The notes beneath the pieces were generated by a model. That model searched no databases. It saw only the letters and a list, made by a program, of their open reading frames with translations, and was not told the DNA's origin. A stretch of DNA of 13,580 nt from Methanobacteriota archaeon (GTDB lineage: Archaea; Thermoplasmatota; DTKX01; GCA-020343715): contig JAUVRF010000014.1 in the NCBI GenBank assembly GCA_030597775.1, forward strand, positions 1-13,580, given 5' to 3'. Shown here piece after piece: positions 1-6,252 of this stretch. Both the position numbers and the translations under genes were made by a program. Position 1 is the first letter of the stretch; the number at the start of each line of letters is the position of its first letter.

Positions 1-706
1 TGACCTCCAGGAGCTTTGAAAGGAAGAGGAGCTTGACATCGGAGCGCTTGGCCCTGGACCCGAGTGTGTCCTTCCCGGGCAGTTTGTCGGAGACCGTCAT
101 GAACACCACGCGGCCGGTGACCTCGGTGAGGTCCACGGCCATCTCGAGCGACTCGGGACCCATGTCGACCACCAGCACCCGCTTGCCCTCCGTCTCCGAT
201 GGGTCGGGTGCCGTCCCGTGGTAGCCCTTGCCAATATAATCTTCCGAGCCCTTGACCGGACCCTGTACGATGGTGCCGCAGGCCTTCTCGGGCACCTGGC
301 CCGGATCCAGGGGCTCCAGGATGACACCCTTGCGGTAGTTCTTGATGGCGTCCTGAAGGGCGTCGGCAGCCAGGTTCGAGCAGTGCATCTTGATGGGAGG
401 CAGCCCGTCCAGGGCGTCCGCCACGTCTCCGCGGCTGACCTTCATGGCGTCGTCCAGGGTCATTCCCTTTACCAGCTCGGTTATCATGCTGCTGGTGGCC
501 ACGGCCGACCCGCAGCCGAAGGTCTGGAACCTTATGTCCTTGATGCGGTCGTCCTCGACCTGGATGTAGATCTCCATGAGGTCGCCGCAGACGGGATTGC
601 CCACCCTTCCTATGGCGACGTCGTCGCCCACCAGGGTACCGACGTTCCGTGGCTTTCGGAAATGGTCAAGGGTCTTCTCGGAGTAAGTTGTGGATTTCAT
701 CTTCAT
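1..706 (-). CDS. iscU: IscU-type Fe-S scaffold fused to a degenerate TrxR-like NAD-binding module (partial)
   Basis: The first 235 residues are present; the C-terminus lies beyond the left edge. Residues 1-130 are an IscU/NifU-N scaffold, which assembles Fe-S clusters in the cytoplasm with sulfur from a desulfurase partner. The ligands are C40 and D42 in NPVCGD, C65 in TFGCGSA and C109 in the LPPIKMHCS motif. Residues about 150-235 instead resemble the pyridine-nucleotide domain of thioredoxin reductases (GKRVLVVDMGPESLEMA, then an SDKL stretch and SKLLEV). Where reductases have CATC there is HGTAPDP, and the GGG/DSA nucleotide loop reads DMGPES, so redox and cofactor binding look lost. The start ATG at 706 overlaps the upstream stop as ATGA. 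A strong AAGGAGG lies 4 nt before it and 10 nt before an alternative ATG at 700. The IscU call is firm; the fusion call rests on alignment by eye. Confidence 0.9.
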   Translation of the reverse strand, partial: MKMKSTTYSEKTLDHFRKPRNVGTLVGDDVAIGRVGNPVCGDLMEIYIQVEDDRIKDIRFQTFGCGSAVATSSMITELVKGMTLDDAMKVSRGDVADALDGLPPIKMHCSNLAADALQDAIKNYRKGVILEPLDPGQVPEKACGTIVQGPVKGSEDYIGKGYHGTAPDPSETEGKRVLVVDMGPESLEMAVDLTEVTGRVVFMTVSDKLPGKDTLGSRAKRSDVKLLFLSKLLEV

Positions 707-1881
707 TCATCCTCCTTGTAGAGGGGTGAGAGGGCGCGCAGGTCCGAGACCACCTTGGGAATGGCCTCCAGGGCCCGGTCAACGTCCTCGGGACCGTTCC
801 ATCGTCCCAGGGTCAGCTCCAGGGACCCGTGGGCCTCCTCGTGGAGCAGGCCACAGGCGATGAGGGTGTGGGAGGGTTCCAGCGTCTTGGAGGAGCAGGC
901 CGAGCCAGTGGCCACCTGGATGCCCTCGTCACGGAGCCGTAGCAGGAGGGATTCCCCCTCGATGCCGGTGAACCTGAAGTGTGCGTTGCTGGCCAGCCGC
1001 TGTTCCGGATGGCCGTTGAGATACGTTTTCGGGACCGAGTCGAGGAGCCCTCCGATCAGCCGGTCGCGGTAGCCGCGCAGTCGGTCGACCTCGTCATCCA
1101 TCTCCTCGCCGAGGATCTCCACGGCCCGAGCCATCCCGACGATGGCTGGCATGTTCTCCGAGCCCGACCGCAGGCCGCGTTCCTGGCCGCCCCCGATGAG
1201 CATCGGGGACAGCCTGGTACCCTTGCGGATGTACAGGGCGCCCAGGCCCCGGGGGCCGTAAAAAGCGTTCGAGGACAGGGGCATGAGGTCGATGCCCAGG
1301 CCGTCCACGTCCAGTGACAGGAGGCCCTGGGCCGCGACGGCGTCGGTGTGGAGGACGATCCCCTTGCCCTCGAGCATCTCGGCGATCTCCCTTATGGGCT
1401 GGACCGTCCCTATCTCGTTGCTGGCCATGCCCACCGATATCAGGATTGTCTCGTCGCGGATGCGGCCACGTAGCTTGGCCAGGTTGATCTGGCCGAACTG
1501 GTCCAGGGGGACCCGGGACACCTGGAAGCCGTTCTTCTCCAGGTACTTTGCGATGTTGTGGATGGAGATGTGCTCCATCTCCGAGATGACGATGTGATCG
1601 CCCTTCCGGCGGTTCCGCATCGCGTAGCCGATGATGGCCAGGTTGCTGGACTCCGTGGCCCCGGACGTGAACACGACCTCAGCGGGTCTGGCGCCAAGGA
1701 ACCTCGCGACCGTCTCTCGGGACCGGTCCAGGGTATCCGTCGCGTCATCACCGACAGCGTGCAGGGACGAGGGGTTGCCGAAGCGGTCGTGGAGGAAGGG
1801 CTCCATCGCCTCGACGACCCGTGGGTCCACAGGCTTCGCTGACTGGTAGTCCAGGTACACGCTCTCTCGGGACGTGTTCAT
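703..1881 (-). CDS. iscS: Cysteine desulfurase homologue (IscS/NifS family) lacking the PLP-binding lysine
   Basis: A full-length fold-type I aminotransferase-like protein of the IscS/NifS family (about 392 residues). Numbered from the GTG at 1884, conserved features include TSGATES (73-79), the PLP-stacking His (H105), SNEIG (155-159), the PLP aspartate D181 in HTDAV, GGGQERGLRSGSEN (231-244) and the persulfide cysteine C330 in ATGSACSS. The usual SAHKFYGPKG reads SSNAFYGPRG, so the Schiff-base lysine is Ala207 and its histidine neighbour is Asn206. The DAxQ glutamine is Ala184, and the SIRFSLGR arginine that binds the substrate carboxylate is Glu356. Family knowledge: the Archaeoglobus fulgidus IscS also lacks this lysine (Asp there) and crystallised without PLP, still paired with IscU. 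I infer a persulfide relay or platform partner for the adjacent IscU, not an autonomous desulfurase. ATG 1881 or GTG 1884 may be the start. Confidence 0.93.
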   Translation of the reverse strand: MNTSRESVYLDYQSAKPVDPRVVEAMEPFLHDRFGNPSSLHAVGDDATDTLDRSRETVARFLGARPAEVVFTSGATESSNLAIIGYAMRNRRKGDHIVISEMEHISIHNIAKYLEKNGFQVSRVPLDQFGQINLAKLRGRIRDETILISVGMASNEIGTVQPIREIAEMLEGKGIVLHTDAVAAQGLLSLDVDGLGIDLMPLSSNAFYGPRGLGALYIRKGTRLSPMLIGGGQERGLRSGSENMPAIVGMARAVEILGEEMDDEVDRLRGYRDRLIGGLLDSVPKTYLNGHPEQRLASNAHFRFTGIEGESLLLRLRDEGIQVATGSACSSKTLEPSHTLIACGLLHEEAHGSLELTLGRWNGPEDVDRALEAIPKVVSDLRALSPLYKEDE

Positions 1882-1885
1882 CACC

Positions 1886-2248
1886 TTAGAACCACATGGT
1901 TGCGCTCGCGTCCAGCGCCAGGTCGTTGAGTGTGCCGGCGCCGACGATCTTCACACCTTCCATGAGCTCGACGTTCTCCCAACCAAGCATCTGCTTGGAG
2001 GCCTCGCAGACCCAGATCTGGATGCCCATCTCCATGGTCTTGTCCAGCTTCTCCTTGAGGGTGGGGAAGGTGCCGATCTTGATCTCCTCGGCCACTCCCG
2101 GTCTCAGCATCTTGAGCCCCATGCCCAGGTAGTACACCTTGGCGTCGATGTCCATCGCCTTCGCGGTCTGGGCCAGCACCAGGGGTGAGTACTGGCGCTC
2201 GGGGGCGTCGCTCGTTTGCACGTACAGGATGAACTCTTCATCGTCCAT
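1886..2248 (-). CDS. DsrE/DsrF-like sulfur-carrier family protein
   Basis: A 120-residue soluble protein with the DsrE-like alpha/beta fold pattern: an N-terminal strand (FILYVQTSD), a helix with LVLAQTAKAMD, the strand AKVYYLGMGLKML, and a later strand ending in the single cysteine C81 (IQIWVCEASKQMLGW). This cysteine sits where DsrE/TusD-family proteins carry a persulfide. The protein belongs to the broad archaeal DsrE-like group, whose members accept or pass sulfane sulfur, often with TusA. Its stop lies 4 nt before the iscS ATG, and it starts 12 nt after tusA, with an AGGAGG overlapping the tusA stop codon and 8 nt upstream of its ATG. Translation is therefore probably coupled. The role in this operon (sulfur donor or acceptor for IscS/IscU) is inferred from context. 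Confidence 0.88.
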   Translation of the reverse strand: MDDEEFILYVQTSDAPERQYSPLVLAQTAKAMDIDAKVYYLGMGLKMLRPGVAEEIKIGTFPTLKEKLDKTMEMGIQIWVCEASKQMLGWENVELMEGVKIVGAGTLNDLALDASATMWF

Positions 2249-2260
2249 TTGATAATCCTC

Positions 2261-2503
2261 CTACTTCTTTCTGCGGATCAGGAAGCGCATCTGGTCATCG
2301 TCCTTTTCGAAGGATACGACCTCGTGGCCAGTCCGATTGGCGAACCTATGGAGGTCCTCCTCCGCGGCGGGGTCGTCGGTCAATACCTCCAGGAGCTCGT
2401 CCACCTCGATAGCGTCGATGCCCAGCCTTGTCTGGAACAGGGGTTCCGGGCAGAACAGCCCGACGCAGTCGAGGGTATCAGCGATTACAGGATCTTCGGT
2501 CAT
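2261..2503 (-). CDS. tusA: TusA-family sulfur carrier protein
   Basis: An 80-residue acidic protein with the TusA/SirA signature near the N-terminus, LDCVGLFCPEPLFQTR, including the CPxP motif whose cysteine (C18) carries persulfide in characterised TusA proteins. A further cysteine lies at position 13. The rest matches the short beta-alpha-beta fold: a helix after the motif, the strand LLEVLTDDPAAEEDLHRF where the family usually has a VxxTDPxAxxD element, and a final strand QMRFLIRRKK. It is the first gene of the operon. The start is set by AGGGAGG 7 nt upstream. TusA usually relays sulfur from a desulfurase to thiouridine, molybdenum-cofactor or dissimilatory sulfur enzymes; here its partners are probably the neighbouring DsrE-like, IscS-like and IscU proteins. 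Confidence 0.92.
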   Translation of the reverse strand: MTEDPVIADTLDCVGLFCPEPLFQTRLGIDAIEVDELLEVLTDDPAAEEDLHRFANRTGHEVVSFEKDDDQMRFLIRRKK

Positions 2504-2541
2504 GCCCAGACCTCCCTGCTCTTATCAGCTCGCCTTTCGAC

Positions 2542-2549
2542 TTATAATT
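2542..2549 (-). promoter_or_regulatory. TATA box of the tusA-dsrE-iscS-iscU operon
   Basis: On the minus strand the sequence reads AATTATAA, centred about 43 bp before the tusA ATG, which predicts a leader of about 15-18 nt that still contains the AGGGAGG ribosome-binding site. It shares a 160-bp divergent region with coxA. No other TATA-like element is needed for the four tightly packed genes downstream. Confidence 0.55.
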
Positions 2550-2596
2550 GGTCCCATACCATTCTGGGGGTTCGTTGGGAGAAAGTCTCCTTGGGA

Positions 2597-2605
2597 AAAA
2601 TATTA
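2597..2605 (+). promoter_or_regulatory. TATA box of coxA-ctaB
   Basis: AAAATATTA lies about 60 bp before the coxA GTG, the only AT-rich stretch of that kind on this side of the divergent region. It would give a leader of about 35 nt holding GGGAGG at 2641-2646. Confidence 0.45.
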
Positions 2606-2663
2606 TGACTGATAACCGAATATCGAGCCAGCGCACTCAGGGGAGGGCCAAGGGTCCATAAGG

Positions 2664-4187
2664 GTGTACCAGAGGGAAGTTCAGGGAGAGTGGAACGTCC
2701 TGGCAGAGACGAAGAAGGGCAGAGGACTGGAGTACTGGCTCAAGCGGTGGGTGACGACCACGCACCACACCGACATCGGCATCATGTACATCGTCTCAGG
2801 CTTCGTGTTCTTCGTGATGGCGGGCATCCTTGCCGTCCTCATGAGGATAGAGGTCTCCTTCCCCGGCCGGCAACTGGTGGACGCCTCCGGTTACAATGCC
2901 ATGTTCACCGTCCACGGGACGACCATGATCTTCCTCTGGGTCATACCGGTACTGGTGGGACTGGCGAACTACCTCCTGCCCATCCTTTCAGGGGCCCCTG
3001 ACATGGCCTTCCCCCGCCTGAACGCCTTCTCCTACTGGACCTTCCTTCCCGCGGGGATCCTGATATGGGTCGGGGCGCCCGCCGTGGGTTGGACGGCGTA
3101 CGTTCCCCTGGCCGTGCTCCAGGCCGGGATCGGCATGGACCTTTGGCTCATAGGGATGGTCTTGGTGGGTGTGAGCTCCATCGCCAGTGGGGTGAACTTC
3201 ACAGCGACGATCATCATGTTGCGGGCTCCAGGGATCGAGTTCCGGAACATGTCACTCTTCCTCTGGTCGGTGCTCGCCACCTCGGCCATGATACTCCTGG
3301 CCACTCCCGTGCTCGCAGCCGCCTTCATCCTCCTGCTGCTGGACAGGAACCTGGGCACCTCCTTCTTCACCTACACCGAGTCGGGTGCGGGTGACCCGCT
3401 GCTCTGGCAGCACCTGTTCTGGTTCTACTCCCACCCTGCCGTGTACATAATGATATTGCCCGTGATGGGCGCGATATCGGTCATCATCCCCGCCATGGCC
3501 AGGAGGCCGATCTTCGGTTACAGGGCCATAGTCATCAGCACCGTGGCCATCGCAGCGGTGGGCTTCGGCGTGTGGGCCCATCACATGTACACCGCCAGCA
3601 TGGACCTCCGGCTCAAGGCCTTCTTCATGACCGCCACGCTCATCATCGCGATCCCCACCGGCATCAAGGTCCTCAGCTGGATCGCGACCCTGTGGAACGG
3701 ACGCATACAGTTCAAGACACCGATGATGTTCAGCCTGGGCTTTCTGGTGCTGTTCGTGATCGGTGGCGTTACAGGAGTGTTCCAGGGCTCCTTCGCCCTT
3801 GACCTCCAGGTCCAGGACACATACTGGCTCGTCGCCCATCTTCACTACGTGTTGTTCGGGGGTACAGTGATGGGGGTGTTCGCTGCCATCTACTTCTTCT
3901 TCCCCACGATGAGCGGCAGGATGTACAACGAGAAGCTGGGCCACATCCACTTCTGGTTCACCTTCGTCGGGATGAACTTCACGTACTTCGCACTGCACTA
4001 CGTGGGACTTCTGGGCATGCCCCGTCGTGTCTACGAGCTCTCGGGATACCCTGAGATCTTCACCACGGTCACCCAGTGGTCCATGATCGGCTCGTTCGTA
4101 CTGAGCTTCGGGATGCTCTTCTTCTTCTACACCCTGCTTCACAGCATGCAGCCCGGTGAGATCGCCCCTGCGCACCCGTGGGAGTGA
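2664..4187 (+). CDS. coxA: Heme-copper oxidase subunit I, A2 type
   Basis: The catalytic subunit of an aa3/caa3-type terminal oxidase, which reduces O2 to water and pumps protons across the cytoplasmic membrane. It has 507 residues and about 12 membrane helices. Heme a ligands are H84 (FTVHGTT) and H394; the heme a3 ligand is H392 (VAHLHYVLFG); CuB ligands are H257, H306 and H307, with the cross-link tyrosine Y261. The K channel has K335 in PTGIKVLSW and the D channel has D113 in APDMAFPRLN. The YSHPAV motif (255-260) replaces the GHPEV glutamate, placing it in the A2 subfamily, as in Thermus caa3 and Rhodothermus enzymes. The GTG start gives the expected short cytoplasmic N-terminus; no later in-frame start precedes TTTHHTDIG. 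The partner subunits II-IV are on the opposite strand, converging on this unit. Confidence 0.97.
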   Translation: MYQREVQGEWNVLAETKKGRGLEYWLKRWVTTTHHTDIGIMYIVSGFVFFVMAGILAVLMRIEVSFPGRQLVDASGYNAMFTVHGTTMIFLWVIPVLVGLANYLLPILSGAPDMAFPRLNAFSYWTFLPAGILIWVGAPAVGWTAYVPLAVLQAGIGMDLWLIGMVLVGVSSIASGVNFTATIIMLRAPGIEFRNMSLFLWSVLATSAMILLATPVLAAAFILLLLDRNLGTSFFTYTESGAGDPLLWQHLFWFYSHPAVYIMILPVMGAISVIIPAMARRPIFGYRAIVISTVAIAAVGFGVWAHHMYTASMDLRLKAFFMTATLIIAIPTGIKVLSWIATLWNGRIQFKTPMMFSLGFLVLFVIGGVTGVFQGSFALDLQVQDTYWLVAHLHYVLFGGTVMGVFAAIYFFFPTMSGRMYNEKLGHIHFWFTFVGMNFTYFALHYVGLLGMPRRVYELSGYPEIFTTVTQWSMIGSFVLSFGMLFFFYTLLHSMQPGEIAPAHPWE

Positions 4188-4209
4188 GGCCGGGGAAGGG
4201 AACGGGCAG

Positions 4210-5103
4210 GTGGAGCCTGGGGACGACGAGGGTCGACCGCAGGGTCAACTGGCAATAGTGAAGCCCCGGGTCCTGTTCCTACTGGTCTTCTCGGGCCTTG
4301 CGGGCTTCGTCCTGGCGACCACGGAGGTCGACGCGACCTGGGAGATGCTTGCCTGGTTGATGGTGGGCGGCGTACTGGCCACCGCCTCGGCCAACATCTT
4401 CAACAACATCCTCGACAAGGAACGGGACAGTCTCATGGAGCGCACCATGTGGCGACCCCTCCCGGCGGGACGTATGAGCTCCGGCCAGGCCGCCGCCCTC
4501 GGCGCGGTCCTGGGAGCCCTCGGCCTGGCCCTCCTGTACATCCAGCTCAACCCCCTGACGGCCGCCCTCACCTTGGCGGGCATGCTGTTCTACATCATCG
4601 TGTACACGATGGTGCTCAAGCCCGTGACGTACGAGAACATCACCATCGGAGGCGTGGCCGGGGCCTTCCCGCCCATCGTTGGCTGGACCGCGGTCACGGG
4701 CCAGCTTGGCTGGCCACCCCTGTTCCTGGGCCTGATAGTCATACTCTGGACCCCTCCACACTTCTGGTCCCTGGCCCTATTCCACAAGGAGGATTACGAG
4801 CGGGCCTCGGTCCCGATGCTACCGGTGGTCAAGGGGGAGGCCGAGACCCACATGCGCATCGCAGCTTACACCGGAGCCCTGGTGGTGGCATCGTTCATGT
4901 TCATGCTCTGGGACGAGATGAGTTCGGTGTACCTCGTCGGTGTGACGCTACTGAACGTGCCCATGGTCGTTCTTGCAGTAAGGCTGGTCAGGACCGGCTC
5001 ACTGGGCGTGGCAAGAAGGTTGTTCCACTACTCCAACGTGTACCTGTTGCTCGTCCTCATCCTGATCATCTTGGACGCAGCCGTGATCCATATCCTGCTA
5101 TGA
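4210..5103 (+). CDS. ctaB: Protoheme IX farnesyltransferase (heme O synthase)
   Basis: A UbiA-superfamily membrane prenyltransferase that adds a farnesyl group to heme b to form heme o, the precursor of the oxidase's heme a. The N-terminal LAIVKPRVLFLLVFSGLAG is typical of CtaB/CyoE. The first metal-binding motif is N65-D69-D73 (NNILDKERDSLMERT), followed by WRPLPAGRM; the second family signature is WTPPHFWSLALFHKEDYERA followed by VPMLPVV. About nine membrane helices are visible, and 297 residues is the usual length. I chose GTG 4210, preceded by GAAGGGA, over the longer reading from 4156, which would overlap coxA by 32 bp and add a non-homologous tail. GTG 4258 is a less likely third option. 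It lies 22 bp after coxA and is surely co-transcribed. No heme A synthase (CtaA) is in the window. Confidence 0.95.
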   Translation: MEPGDDEGRPQGQLAIVKPRVLFLLVFSGLAGFVLATTEVDATWEMLAWLMVGGVLATASANIFNNILDKERDSLMERTMWRPLPAGRMSSGQAAALGAVLGALGLALLYIQLNPLTAALTLAGMLFYIIVYTMVLKPVTYENITIGGVAGAFPPIVGWTAVTGQLGWPPLFLGLIVILWTPPHFWSLALFHKEDYERASVPMLPVVKGEAETHMRIAAYTGALVVASFMFMLWDEMSSVYLVGVTLLNVPMVVLAVRLVRTGSLGVARRLFHYSNVYLLLVLILIILDAAVIHILL

Positions 5104-5124
5104 CCGGTCCCTGGTAGACCTCGT

Positions 5125-5457
5125 TCAGACCCACAGGAGTATGGTCAGGAAGAACACGGCCGCGAAGAAGGGTATGATGATGAGCCATCTGAGGACCCGG
5201 GACTCCCAGCGCAGGTGCATGTAGTACAGCACCACGAGACTGGCCTTCGCCAGCATCAGGGCGACGAGGACGGCCACCTGTGCAGATTTTTCAGAGAAGA
5301 GACGGCCGACATACAGTTCGAGGATCGTCAGGACGAACAGCGCCACGAAAATGACCGTGTAGATCTTCCAACGGTTCCTGGCCTCCTCCTCGTGGGGGTC
5401 CGTTACCACTACCCCTTCCCCGGCCGCCATGCCATTTCCCGTAACGTTCTCGGACAT
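5125..5457 (-). CDS. ctaF: Cytochrome c oxidase subunit IV (prokaryotic type)
   Basis: A 110-residue protein with a polar N-terminus of about 30 residues and three membrane helices. The second helix and following loop, MLAKASLVVLYYMHLRWESRVLRW, match the family signature (helix, then YMHL and an ESxxLR loop). In caa3/aa3-type oxidases this small subunit packs against subunits I and III and stabilises the complex. It starts 9 nt after subunit III, with GAGGTG spanning the subunit III stop region as its ribosome-binding site. Its stop lies only 21 bp from the convergent ctaB stop, and no clear hairpin terminator is visible between the two units. Confidence 0.92.
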   Translation of the reverse strand: MSENVTGNGMAAGEGVVVTDPHEEEARNRWKIYTVIFVALFVLTILELYVGRLFSEKSAQVAVLVALMLAKASLVVLYYMHLRWESRVLRWLIIIPFFAAVFFLTILLWV

Positions 5458-5466
5458 CAGGACACC

Positions 5467-6252
5467 TCATATCAGATAGACGATGGTGAACAGGAAGATC
5501 CACACGACATCGACGAAGTGCCAGTAGAGCCCCATGAGCTCGATGGATTCGGTGTTCTTCTTGTCGTCGTACTGGCCCTTGCGGGCCTTGTAGTTGATGA
5601 TCAGGAGGGCGACGATGCCGGCGCTCACGTGGCCGCCATGGAAGCTGGTCTGGACATAGAAGGCAGCGGCGTAGTTGCTGCTGTCGGGCGTGAACCCCTC
5701 ACCCAGCAGCTGCAGGTACTCTGTGACCTGGATGCCGATGAAGGTGATGCCGATGAGGAGGGTGGCCAGGAGAAAGATCCGCAACCTCTTGGCGTTGCCG
5801 GTCTCGGCCGCCCTGAGGGCCTCGACCATGGTCAGGCTGCTGCATATGAGCAGGAAGGTGTTGACCGCCGTCAGGGGTACGTTGAGTATCTCTCCCGGCT
5901 CGGCCCACCAGTCCGAACGGATCCGGAGGGCGATGCCGGTGCCGATGAGGCCCGTGAAGAAGAGCACCTCGGACACAAGGAACATCCACATGCCCATCTT
6001 GGCGGTGCTGATGCCACCCAGCAGGTGCTTGTCCGGGGACATGTCCTCGAACCTGCTCTTGAACTTGGGCAGTGCCTCTGCGGAGATGGCTATGTTGGCG
6101 ATGCTGTAGATGAGGACCAGGAAGCCGGCCACGAAGATGGCCGGATGGACGATGATGCCAGTTAGGGTAATGGCCGCACCTATTGCAGCCAGGAAGGGCC
6201 AGTAGCTGTTGAAGACGTGGGGGTCTATATGGCCCTCCTCGGTCACCGTCAT
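5467..6252 (-). CDS. ctaE: Cytochrome c oxidase subunit III
   Basis: A 261-residue membrane protein with about seven helices. Family landmarks are WMFLVSEVLFFTGLI with the conserved glutamate, the VNTFLLICSSLTMVEAL helix, FHGGHVSAG, and the C-terminal YWHFVDVVWIFLFTIVYLI. Subunit III supports proton uptake and turnover stability of subunit I in A-type oxidases. Its ATG overlaps the subunit II stop codon as ATGA (6249-6252), with a GGAGGGG purine run just upstream, so translation is probably coupled. Length and motifs are normal for the family. Confidence 0.96.
   Translation of the reverse strand: MTVTEEGHIDPHVFNSYWPFLAAIGAAITLTGIIVHPAIFVAGFLVLIYSIANIAISAEALPKFKSRFEDMSPDKHLLGGISTAKMGMWMFLVSEVLFFTGLIGTGIALRIRSDWWAEPGEILNVPLTAVNTFLLICSSLTMVEALRAAETGNAKRLRIFLLATLLIGITFIGIQVTEYLQLLGEGFTPDSSNYAAAFYVQTSFHGGHVSAGIVALLIINYKARKGQYDDKKNTESIELMGLYWHFVDVVWIFLFTIVYLI

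Noticed and set aside
3252..4175. 307-codon frame antisense to coxA
   Set aside because: His/Glu/Gly-rich mirror of membrane-helix codons; coxA on the other strand is unmistakable.
4156..4209. Longer ctaB start inside coxA
   Set aside because: Adds a polar stretch not seen in heme O synthases and overlaps coxA by 32 bp; GTG 4210 has a purine-rich site at the right distance.
5215..6165. 316-codon frame antisense to subunits III and IV
   Set aside because: Crosses two real genes and their boundary, and has a composition typical of antisense frames.
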